From NCBI GenBank assembly GCA_946628525.1, contig CAMOWO010000060.1:1-5441 (forward strand): a stretch of DNA of 5,441 nt, given 5' to 3'. The notes beneath the pieces were generated by a model. The model had not been told where the DNA came from. It did not search any database and worked only from the letters and a program-made list of their open reading frames with translations. Of the stretch, positions 1-5,441 are shown one piece after another (position 1 is the first letter of the stretch; the number at the start of each line of letters is the position of its first letter). Position numbers and translations under genes: made by a program. The DNA comes from an uncultured Bacillota bacterium. Its GTDB lineage: Bacteria > Bacillota_A > Clostridia > Peptostreptococcales > Anaerovoracaceae.

Positions 1-1162
1 CAAATGGCACGACAATTCCTGTCAGGGCGATGAGCGGGATGTTGATGAGAAAGGCCGCCAGCGGCACACAGTTGAAGTTGTACGCGATGTACGGCAGCAG
101 ACCGATCTGGACGGCGATGCTCCCGGCGAAGAGACTATCGTGGACCCTTTTCACATAGGGGATCACGAGACTCATGGACATCACGGCGATGAAGGACATC
201 TGCAGCGACGGATCGTAGATGCTCATGGGATTCCAAAGGACGTAGCAGATGATGATGGCGCATCCGCTGCAGCCCAGGTCGTACCTTCTGTCCGTCATCT
301 TGCAAAACATGTGCATCATCACCATGACCGACGCCCGGACCACCGACGGAGACATCTCCGCCAGTATGCAGTAGCCGATGAGCAGCGCCGATGCCGCCGC
401 AAAATGGAGCTGTTTCCTCTTCCATGGCCACAGTCCATTGAAGAAGGCGTACAGGAAGCCCACGTGAAGGCCGCTGACGGCGAGAAGATGCGCCGTGCCG
501 TTCTTTTGGAAGTCAGAGAGGATGTCATCGTCGATGCCGCTCTTGTCCCCAAAGAGGACGCCCCTTGTCAGTGCCGCTACCTGCTGCCCTGCCCGCTCCT
601 CCAGCGAAGCGAGGAAGTTCTCTTTCAGAACGTATAGGCTCCGGCAGATGCCCCGGCCCTCCTCTCTTGCGATCACTCGGGCATCCTTCATGAGAAACGG
701 GATTCCTTTGGACCTCAGATACCGCCTGTGATCGAAGCAGCGGGGATTTCGGCTGCCTTCCGGCTCCTGCAGGGTCCCGGCACAGGAAAGGACGTCTCCC
801 GGGAGGGGCGTGTCGCCTTCGTAAGTGCCGACCATGACTTTGCATGAACCCGTGTCCAGGACGAACCGGCTGCCCTTGTCTTCTGCTCCTTCTTTGACGG
901 AGACCACCTTGCCTGTGAGCTCCGTATCGCATCCCGTCTTGAGATCTTCGGCCGGTCCCGCCATCAGAAAGCTGGATGCTCCCAGCATGTAGAACAAAAA
1001 GCAAAGCAGGATCTGCCGGCTGTATGGACCCTCGCCGTACCTCAGGAAGAGACTTCCGAGCACCACAAAACCTGCCAGGAGCATCCCGTAGCCGTACAGG
1101 TCTCCGAGCAGCACCGCAGCCAATACAAAAACAGCCCCGTAGAGCAAAGGTCTTCGCATCAT
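1..1162 (-). CDS. comEC: ComEC/Rec2 family DNA-uptake channel protein, N-terminal part (C-terminus outside window)
   Basis: ComEC is the polytopic membrane protein that carries single-stranded DNA across the cytoplasmic membrane during transformation. The minus-strand frame stays open from the start to the window edge, giving 387 residues; the rest of the competence domain and any C-terminal metallo-beta-lactamase-like domain lie outside. Visible parts: hydrophobic segments at about residues 7-40 and 50-68; a soluble extracytoplasmic loop at about 70-195 with the DUF4131-type motif NPRCFDHRRYLRSKGI (139-154); LTRGVLFGDKSGI (198-210); the family hallmark GTAHLLAVSGLHVGFL (222-237); SPSVVRASVM (271-280); YDPSLQMSF (316-324); and further membrane segments to the edge. 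The start is one of two consecutive ATGs (1162 or 1159). An in-frame TAA lies upstream near 1205 and no other start falls between. The gene diverges from the penicillin-binding protein gene. The family call is near certain; activity in transformation is inferred. Confidence 0.95.
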   Translation of the reverse strand, partial: MMRRPLLYGAVFVLAAVLLGDLYGYGMLLAGFVVLGSLFLRYGEGPYSRQILLCFLFYMLGASSFLMAGPAEDLKTGCDTELTGKVVSVKEGAEDKGSRFVLDTGSCKVMVGTYEGDTPLPGDVLSCAGTLQEPEGSRNPRCFDHRRYLRSKGIPFLMKDARVIAREEGRGICRSLYVLKENFLASLEERAGQQVAALTRGVLFGDKSGIDDDILSDFQKNGTAHLLAVSGLHVGFLYAFFNGLWPWKRKQLHFAAASALLIGYCILAEMSPSVVRASVMVMMHMFCKMTDRRYDLGCSGCAIIICYVLWNPMSIYDPSLQMSFIAVMSMSLVIPYVKRVHDSLFAGSIAVQIGLLPYIAYNFNCVPLAAFLINIPLIALTGIVVPF

Positions 1163-1165
1163 AAA

Positions 1166-1176
1166 TCCTACCCTTT
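1166..1176 (-). promoter_or_regulatory. ribosome binding site of comEC
   Basis: On the minus strand AAAGGG (1176-1171) lies 8 nt before the first ATG at 1162, and AGGA (1169-1166) lies 6 nt before the second ATG at 1159. Either start is served by a plausible site, so the true start is uncertain by one codon. Confidence 0.6.
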
Positions 1177-1198
1177 GCGACAAGGACTGCTTGATTCC

Positions 1199-1228
1199 AT
1201 TTTATTCCATGTTGGGTGTGGACGTCAA
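1199..1228 (-). promoter_or_regulatory. putative sigma-A-type promoter of comEC
   Basis: On the minus strand a -35 of TTGACG (1228-1223) is followed after 18 bp by a -10 of TAAAAT (1204-1199), five of six bases matching consensus in each box. Transcription would start near 1192, leaving a leader of about 30 nt. The AT-rich tract just upstream of the -35 (about 1236-1253) sits where an UP element would lie. Predicted by eye only. A second possible -10, TATAAT at 1247-1242 on the same strand, lacks a good -35. Confidence 0.5.
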
Positions 1229-1256
1229 GGGAATCCTATATATTATATAATTTGAT

Positions 1257-1284
1257 TTGTTTTAACTCATATATATGATATAAT
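1257..1284 (+). promoter_or_regulatory. extended -10 promoter of the PBP-maf operon
   Basis: A -35-like TTGTTT (1257-1262) is separated by 16 bp from a perfect TATAAT (1279-1284), which is preceded by TGA (1276-1278), giving the TGn extended -10 motif common in Gram-positive promoters. Transcription would start near 1291, leaving a leader of about 27 nt before the TTG start. The 10-bp palindrome CATATATATG (1268-1277) fills part of the spacer. No long leader or riboswitch fits in this space. Confidence 0.65.
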
Positions 1285-1303
1285 TAATCGGTATACTATG
1301 CAC

Positions 1304-1310
1304 AGGAGGT
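1304..1310 (+). promoter_or_regulatory. strong ribosome binding site that decides a TTG start
   Basis: AGGAGGT is an almost full anti-Shine-Dalgarno match and ends 7 nt before the TTG at 1318. The nearest upstream ATG (1298-1300) is out of frame, and the first in-frame ATG is only at residue 158, close to the membrane segment. This site is therefore what supports TTG as the start codon of the penicillin-binding protein. Confidence 0.85.
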
Positions 1311-1317
1311 TATAGTT

Positions 1318-4300
1318 TTGGCAGACAAGAACAAGTCCAGAAACAACAGAAATGATAATATAGATGACTTTTTCGCTCAGTTCGAACAGCCATCAAGCAC
1401 CAACAGACAGGAAACATCAAGGCGGGATGCCACGATACACGGCAGAAGCGCAGCCAGAAGAGCTGCGGCCGGGTCGGGCAACCGTAAGGTATCCGCGCCG
1501 AGGGCCAGACAGACCGCTTATCGAACCGAGGAAGACAGGAAGGCTGCGAAGGCTCAGAGAAGAGCCATAGCCAACAATCAGGAAGGTGCGAAGGAATACG
1601 CCAGAAGGCAGGCCGATAAGGACAAGGCGGCGAAGGATAAGGCACCTGCCAAGAAAACGGATGTGAAGTCTTCTGCGAAGGCAAGTGCTCCGGCTGATGC
1701 AGCGAAGAGTGCATCGAAGGCAGCATCGAAGGCCAAGAAACCTGCCGGCATATTTTCGAAATCTGCTGACAGAGCTCCGGCTTCCACCATGAGCAAGCGC
1801 GGCAGGACCACGCGAAAGGCGACGAAGCCGAGACTTCCTCAGGCCAACTGGAAAGTCCTTCTCAAGTTCATCGTGACGGTAGGACTTGCAGCCATTTTCG
1901 GCATCGGTATATACGTAGGATTCGTATTCATCACGGCTCCTACCATCGATACAGACAACATCTATGAACAGCTCCAGGAACGCTCTACCCTCTACGATGA
2001 CAAGGGCAATGAGATCGAAAGTCTCTACTACGAGCACGGTAACCGGACGATCCTCGACTACGACGATATGCCGGAGAACATGATCAACGCCATCGTTGCC
2101 GTAGAAGACCAGAAGTTCTGGAAGCACCACGGATTCAACTTCACCCGTATGATCGGCGCCATCAAAGACAGTGTATTCGGCGGCGGACAGATCAGCGGTA
2201 CTTCAACGGTCACCCAGCAGCTTGCGAGAAACGTCTACCTTTCCGATATCAAGAGTAAGCGAAGCATGGGACGTAAACTCCAGGAGATGTACATCACCAT
2301 CGTCCTCGAGAAGAACATGACTAAGAAGAAGATCATGGAAGCGTACCTCAACAGCATCTACATGGGCTTCAACTCATACGGCGTACAGGCGGCAGCACAG
2401 TCCTATTTCTCAAAGGATGCGGACGAACTGGATCTGCTCGAATGCGCAGCTCTCGCTGCACTTCCGAAGTCCCCGGACTCCTATGCACTGGTACGTACAA
2501 TCTACAACGGCACGAACACCTCGAGCCTGCCTGTCATCTCCACCAACAGGATGACCACTTACCTGTATAACGGAGATTTGAGTGAAGACAGACGAAACTT
2601 CACCCTCAACAAGATGGCAGAACTCGGATTCATAACGGCAGAGAAACGTGATAAGGCCCTGAAGCAGAGCCTCAAGAAGAAGATCAAGATCGGCGGCGCC
2701 AGCGATGCCGACGAAAGCTCCTACTTCACGGATTACTGCATCGACGAAGTCATTGAAGATGTCATGGATGAATACGGCATCACTTTGGCGGAAGCGAAAG
2801 AAATGATCTACACCAAGGGACTCAAAGTCTACACCACCATGGATTCCAACATCCAGGAAATCGTAGATGAGGAGTTCGATAAGGACAGCAACTATTCCGG
2901 TGTCGGATATGTGAGGAAGAATATGGATGGAGATATACTGGATGACAGCGGTGCAGTCCTGCTCTATTCATACGATAAATATTTCAACAAAAAGAACAAT
3001 TTCAGACTGAATTCTGATGAGTTCAAGAAAAACGATGACGGTGGCATCACCATCAAGGCCGGCAAGCGTCTCGCCCTGTTCAACACGGAGGTCAACGGCA
3101 CGCCGGATATCAGCATCGAATTCAAGAGCATGTACACGATGAAGGACGGCAACTTCTACTTCATCGAAAACGGAGCCCTTTCGATACCGGCTCAATACAA
3201 ATCATCAGATAAAAACGGCAACTGTGTCATCAGCGGCCAGTTCTTCACTGACTACCCTGACTTCTTTGTCAAAGACGGCAAGGGTCTCATCGTGAAGGAA
3301 GGCAACTACAGCCTCAAGCAGGAAGTCAGACAGCCTCAGGCTGCTACTGTCATCATGGAGAACAAGACCGGTGAGATCAAAGCGATGATGGGCGGCCGCG
3401 GTGCCATCGGCAAGCAACTCTTCAACAGAGCGACCAGCACGAGACAGCCGGGATCCAACATCAAGCCGATCGGCGTATACGGACCTGCTCTTCAGATGAG
3501 TTACGAATACGCGGAAGCAGACAAAGACATGGATCTTGACGAGACCGACGGCAGCAGCTGGGGCAAGTACATCACTGCAGGCAGCCAGATCAACGATAAG
3601 GCGATGCAGTACGGCGGCAAAACATGGCCGAAGAACTGGTACTCCGGGTACAAAGGCCGCATGTCCCTCAGAAAGTCCGTTGAACAGTCCGTCAACGTAA
3701 ATGCGGTTAAGACGTACCTGCAGATCGGTGCGGACTACTCGGCATCCATGCTGAAGAAGGTCGGCATCACCTCCCTCGACGAGGAAGGTTCCGTCAACGA
3801 CCTGAACCCGGCGGCACTGGCCCTGGGCGGTATGACGAACGGCATCTCCCCTCTCGAGATCACGGCTGCATATGCTGTGTTCCCTAACGGTGGAGTCTAC
3901 AGAGAACCGATATCCTACACGAAGGTGGTCAACGCCAACGACGAAGTCCTCTTCGAGAAAAAGGCAAAAGAAACAAAGGTCTACGATGAGGGTGTCGCAT
4001 GGATCATGACCGATATCCTCCGCACAGTCGTAACACACGGACTCGGTTCCGCTGCCAACTTCTACAGCCAGCCTGTAGGCGGCAAGACAGGTACGACGAC
4101 GGATTCCTACGACCTGTGGTTCACGGGATTCACACCACAGTACTCATGTGCCCTCTGGCAGGGAAATGACATCAATATCGAATTGAGTTCCGGATCCAGC
4201 CAGTCCGCAAGGTTCTGGAGAAACATCATGTCAAGAGTATGCGAAGACCTGCCGAGAGAGCAGTTCGCAGAGCGTCCTGACAACGTAGAACAGCGCGGCG

Positions 4301-4584
4301 GCGAGTACTACATCAAGGGTACCTACTCCAAGGTCAAGAAGTCCAAGGACAAAGATAAGGATGACGACGATAAAGAAAAGACCACCGAGAAGATAACCAC
4401 AACGACGGAAAAGAAGGTAAAGCCAACGACAACGACGAAAAAGAAGGAAACAACAACCACAACGACAACGGCAGACCCAACAACCACTGAAGGCGGCAAC
4501 GAAGGTGGCAACGAAGGCGGCAACGAAGGCGACAGCGAAGATGACAACGAAGGCGAAAACAACAATAACAATGGAGGCAACTGA
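1318..4584 (+). CDS. ponA: class A penicillin-binding protein (PBP1A-type), bifunctional transglycosylase/transpeptidase
   Basis: This enzyme polymerises lipid II into glycan strands and cross-links the stem peptides outside the membrane. The protein has 1088 residues, longer than most PBP1A proteins. Residues 1-175 form a charged Lys/Arg/Ala-rich cytoplasmic head; about 179-206 is the single membrane anchor. The GT51 domain follows: catalytic E263 in VEDQKFWKHHGF, GTSTVTQQ (294-301), the RKxxE motif with the second Glu at 323, and EAYLNSIYMG (341-350). The transpeptidase begins near KVYTTMDSNIQ (503-513). Its three motifs are intact: SNIK with nucleophile S713, SVN (791-793) and KTGT (923-926). 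Between residues about 520 and 670 lies a region I do not recognise. The tail (about 1003-1088) is Lys/Asp-, then Thr-, then Gly/Asn/Glu-rich. Translation starts at TTG behind AGGAGGT. It is first in an operon with maf. The symbol ponA is the usual Bacillota name for this class, not proof of orthology. Confidence 0.95.
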   Translation: MADKNKSRNNRNDNIDDFFAQFEQPSSTNRQETSRRDATIHGRSAARRAAAGSGNRKVSAPRARQTAYRTEEDRKAAKAQRRAIANNQEGAKEYARRQADKDKAAKDKAPAKKTDVKSSAKASAPADAAKSASKAASKAKKPAGIFSKSADRAPASTMSKRGRTTRKATKPRLPQANWKVLLKFIVTVGLAAIFGIGIYVGFVFITAPTIDTDNIYEQLQERSTLYDDKGNEIESLYYEHGNRTILDYDDMPENMINAIVAVEDQKFWKHHGFNFTRMIGAIKDSVFGGGQISGTSTVTQQLARNVYLSDIKSKRSMGRKLQEMYITIVLEKNMTKKKIMEAYLNSIYMGFNSYGVQAAAQSYFSKDADELDLLECAALAALPKSPDSYALVRTIYNGTNTSSLPVISTNRMTTYLYNGDLSEDRRNFTLNKMAELGFITAEKRDKALKQSLKKKIKIGGASDADESSYFTDYCIDEVIEDVMDEYGITLAEAKEMIYTKGLKVYTTMDSNIQEIVDEEFDKDSNYSGVGYVRKNMDGDILDDSGAVLLYSYDKYFNKKNNFRLNSDEFKKNDDGGITIKAGKRLALFNTEVNGTPDISIEFKSMYTMKDGNFYFIENGALSIPAQYKSSDKNGNCVISGQFFTDYPDFFVKDGKGLIVKEGNYSLKQEVRQPQAATVIMENKTGEIKAMMGGRGAIGKQLFNRATSTRQPGSNIKPIGVYGPALQMSYEYAEADKDMDLDETDGSSWGKYITAGSQINDKAMQYGGKTWPKNWYSGYKGRMSLRKSVEQSVNVNAVKTYLQIGADYSASMLKKVGITSLDEEGSVNDLNPAALALGGMTNGISPLEITAAYAVFPNGGVYREPISYTKVVNANDEVLFEKKAKETKVYDEGVAWIMTDILRTVVTHGLGSAANFYSQPVGGKTGTTTDSYDLWFTGFTPQYSCALWQGNDINIELSSGSSQSARFWRNIMSRVCEDLPREQFAERPDNVEQRGGEYYIKGTYSKVKKSKDKDKDDDDKEKTTEKITTTTEKKVKPTTTTKKKETTTTTTTADPTTTEGGNEGGNEGGNEGDSEDDNEGENNNNNGGN
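4489..4560 (+). repeat. 12-nt coding tandem repeat in the PBP tail (Glu-Gly-Gly-Asn units)
   Basis: Six consecutive 12-nt units start at 4489. Units 1 and 3 are identical (GAAGGCGGCAAC), unit 2 differs by one base (GGT for GGC), and units 4-6 are degenerate (reading EGDS, EDDN, EGEN). They are in frame and followed by an Asn-rich end. Near-identity at the DNA level in the first three units suggests recent slippage expansion, so the tail length may vary between strains. Confidence 0.85.
4573..4577 (+). promoter_or_regulatory. ribosome binding site of maf, inside the PBP coding end
   Basis: GGAGG lies within the codons for the last Gly-Gly of the penicillin-binding protein and ends 11 nt before the maf ATG at 4589, slightly farther than ideal. 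It favours ATG 4589 over the in-frame ATG at 4571, which overlaps the site itself, and over farther upstream starts. Confidence 0.7.
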
Positions 4585-4588
4585 TTTT

Positions 4589-5164
4589 ATGAAAGCCAAT
4601 ATCGTTCTCGCATCTAAATCACCAAGGCGCATCCGCATGATGCGCGAGTACGGATTCGATCCGATAATAAAACCATCGCAGGCAGAGGAAACTCTGCCTG
4701 CTTTTCTGCGCCCTTCTTCTGCCGTCATGTACCTGGCATTTCTCAAAGCGTGGGACGTAACGCAGCAGCTGACAGACGATCACGATCAGATGACCGTCAT
4801 CGGGTCAGACACCGTCGTGGTCTTTGACGATAAGATCATCGGCAAACCCTCCGGTCCTTCCGAGGCCTTCCGGATCCTCGCCGATCTCAGAGGAAACGTC
4901 CATCACGTACTGACAGGCGTCTGCATCATCCAAAAGGATCACGATCATTTCTCAAAGACCTGTTTCTACGACAAGACGGACGTTTACTTCAAAGACTACA
5001 CCGATGAGGAACTCCTGGCCTATGTGAACACCGACGAGCCTTACGACAAAGCCGGCGGCTACGCCATACAGGAAACCTTCTCCAAATACATCGATCACAT
5101 CGACGGAAGTTTCAACAACGTCGTAGGCTTCCCCATCGAAAAGATTATCGACTATTTGAAATAG
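4589..5164 (+). CDS. maf: Maf family nucleotide pyrophosphatase (probable dTTP/UTP subtype)
   Basis: Maf proteins hydrolyse canonical and modified nucleoside triphosphates to monophosphate and pyrophosphate in the cytoplasm, and in Bacillus subtilis excess Maf blocks septum formation. From ATG 4589 the product has 191 residues, normal for the family. Motifs: VLASKSPRR (6-14) binding phosphate near the N-terminus; GSDTVV (72-77); GKP (85-87); VLTGV (107-111); DKAGGYAIQ (153-161) with the acidic residue and Gln typical of the dTTP/UTP-pyrophosphatase (YhdE-like) branch rather than the m7GTP branch; and NNVVGFP (176-182). ATG 4589 is chosen because the conserved motif begins at once and the Shine-Dalgarno site fits. 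Longer in-frame starts at 4505 and 4571 only read the PBP tail repeats in another frame. It lies 4 nt after the PBP stop, so translation is probably coupled. The substrate subtype is inferred from motifs. Confidence 0.95.
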   Translation: MKANIVLASKSPRRIRMMREYGFDPIIKPSQAEETLPAFLRPSSAVMYLAFLKAWDVTQQLTDDHDQMTVIGSDTVVVFDDKIIGKPSGPSEAFRILADLRGNVHHVLTGVCIIQKDHDHFSKTCFYDKTDVYFKDYTDEELLAYVNTDEPYDKAGGYAIQETFSKYIDHIDGSFNNVVGFPIEKIIDYLK

Positions 5165-5190
5165 TAGTACAAAAGCTTAACAACACCTCA

Positions 5191-5230
5191 GAAGACCCCC
5201 TTCAACAGGCCAGGTCTTTAGGCTGTTGAA
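5191..5230 (+). other. possible H-type RNA pseudoknot between maf and its terminator
   Basis: Two crossing stems can be drawn. Stem 1 pairs AAGACC (5192-5197) with GGTCTT (5213-5218), extendable by a G-U pair. Stem 2 pairs TTCAACAG (5201-5208) with CTGTTGAA (5223-5230). The 3' strand of stem 1 lies in the loop of stem 2, so the stems either exclude each other or form a pseudoknot with linkers of 3, 4 and 4 nt. Stem 2 alone is a simple hairpin. It shares two A residues with the foot of the terminator stem. No known RNA family is recognised. Confidence 0.35.
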
Positions 5231-5275
5231 AAAGCCCCGGTCGGGCGATGCCCGACTCGGGCTTTTTCTGTTTTT
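5229..5275 (+). terminator. intrinsic (Rho-independent) terminator of the PBP-maf operon
   Basis: The stem pairs AAAAAGCCC (5229-5237) with GGGCTTTTT (5259-5267) and GTCGGGC (5240-5246) with GCCCGAC (5250-5256) around a GAT loop. One C-C mismatch and one G-U pair interrupt it. The downstream run TTTTTCTGTTTTT (5263-5275) gives the U-tract. The 5' A-run means the reverse strand also ends in a T-run, so it may work in both directions. Confidence 0.9.
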
Positions 5276-5287
5276 ACCCACGAAGGC

Positions 5288-5315
5288 TTTCAGCGGTAAC
5301 GTTTCAGCGGTAACG
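5288..5315. repeat. tandem 14-bp direct repeat TTTCAGCGGTAACG x2
   Basis: Two perfect, directly adjacent copies occupy 5288-5301 and 5302-5315. A third copy of the first 12 bases lies at 5365-5376. The second copy is also the left arm of the first hairpin unit, so the first copy looks like an added duplicate arm. It is noncoding and lies just past the terminator. Confidence 0.85.
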
Positions 5316-5345
5316 GCCTAAATCCGGAGTGCTATCGCTGAAGAA
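5302..5345. repeat. 44-nt inverted-repeat unit A
   Basis: The left arm TTCAGCGGTA (5303-5312) pairs with TATCGCTGAA (5333-5342), 10 bp with one G-U, leaving a 20-nt loop. The unit opens with TTTCAGCGGTAA and closes with GCTATCGCTGAAGAA, both shared with unit B downstream. The loop sequence is not shared. REP- or MITE-like noncoding structure, or paired protein-binding sites, are possible; no family is recognised. Confidence 0.65.
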
Positions 5346-5364
5346 TTTTTGTAAATGTCGATTC

Positions 5365-5408
5365 TTTCAGCGGTAAACATGATTTCAAGGCTATCGACCG
5401 CTGAAGAA
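5365..5408. repeat. 44-nt inverted-repeat unit B
   Basis: TTCAGCGGT (5366-5374) pairs perfectly with ACCGCTGAA (5397-5405), and TTC (5362-5364) with GAA (5406-5408) past one bulged T. The loop is 22 nt. Its right part GCTATCGACCGCTGAAGAA equals that of unit A plus ACCG, which makes the B stem more perfect. Unit B starts 19 nt after unit A ends. From 5409 to the window end (33 nt) I see no feature. Confidence 0.65.
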
Positions 5409-5441
5409 GGTTAATAGCAAAAGTAAACGCAACATTGCAGT

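Noticed and set aside
140..637. Plus-strand open frame of 165 codons, His/Arg-rich
   Set aside because: It lies opposite comEC, whose minus-strand translation has clear family motifs. The product is biased shadow sequence with no recognisable domain.
525..1004. Minus-strand open frame of 159 codons within comEC
   Set aside because: It is a different frame of the same strand as comEC. Only the comEC frame gives ComEC motifs across the full length.
1285..1317. A riboswitch or leader attenuator before the PBP
   Set aside because: The predicted leader is only about 27 nt, enough for a Shine-Dalgarno site but not for a structured regulatory RNA.
1417..2130. Minus-strand open frame of 237 codons opposite the PBP head and transglycosylase start
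   Set aside because: The plus strand encodes the PBP here. The reverse product is Arg/Leu/Ser-rich with no domain and no upstream ribosome binding site, a shadow of the repetitive Lys/Ala codons.
3205..4038. Minus-strand open frame of 277 codons opposite the transpeptidase domain
   Set aside because: Its length reflects the codon bias of the highly conserved PBP coding strand. No domain is recognisable and it covers the catalytic motifs of a certain gene.
4505..4588. A longer maf product starting at 4505 (28 extra residues, Thr/Lys/Ala-rich), or at 4571
   Set aside because: The extra residues are the PBP tail repeats read in another frame. No ribosome binding site precedes 4505, and Maf homologues begin directly at the VLAS motif.
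5288..5408. A short CRISPR array
   Set aside because: Repeat arms are too short (12-14 bp), spacing is irregular (0 and 49 nt between direct copies), and inverted partners are present. No cas genes are in view.
5409..5441. Start of a further gene at the right edge
   Set aside because: The last 33 nt show no convincing ribosome binding site, start codon or coding pattern.

Overview
The window reads as chromosomal DNA of a low-to-mid GC Gram-positive bacterium, most likely a member of Bacillota of the Clostridia type. This rests on a class A penicillin-binding protein with a Lys/Ala-rich cytoplasmic head and a Thr/Gly/Asn-rich tail, a TTG start behind a near-perfect AGGAGGT ribosome binding site, a TGn-TATAAT extended -10 promoter, and base composition close to half GC in the genes with very AT-rich intergenic DNA. 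The exact taxon cannot be fixed from sequence alone.

Layout. (1) Positions 1-1162, minus strand: the N-terminal 387 residues of ComEC/Rec2, the DNA-uptake channel; the gene runs off the left edge. (2) Positions 1163-1317: a 155-bp divergent intergenic region with two back-to-back sigma-A-type promoters and an AT-rich core between them. (3) Positions 1318-4584, plus strand: a 1088-residue bifunctional class A penicillin-binding protein with intact transglycosylase and transpeptidase motifs, an unusually long cytoplasmic head, an extra region of about 110-150 residues before the catalytic serine, and a low-complexity tail carrying 12-nt DNA repeats. (4) Positions 4589-5164, plus strand: a Maf-family nucleotide pyrophosphatase that starts 4 nt after the PBP stop, with its ribosome binding site inside the PBP's last codons. 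(5) Positions 5165-5441: no gene seen; it holds a possible H-type pseudoknot, a strong intrinsic terminator, and a cluster of TTTCAGCGGTAA repeats with inverted partners forming two 44-nt hairpin units.

The PBP and maf form a translationally coupled two-gene operon ended by the terminator at about 5229-5275. It ties peptidoglycan polymerisation and cross-linking to a housekeeping enzyme linked to nucleotide-pool cleaning and septation. comEC is transcribed away from it and shares only the promoter region. The genes belong to known families. The least explained parts are the 3' repeat cluster, the pseudoknot-like element before the terminator, and the PBP's extra regions.
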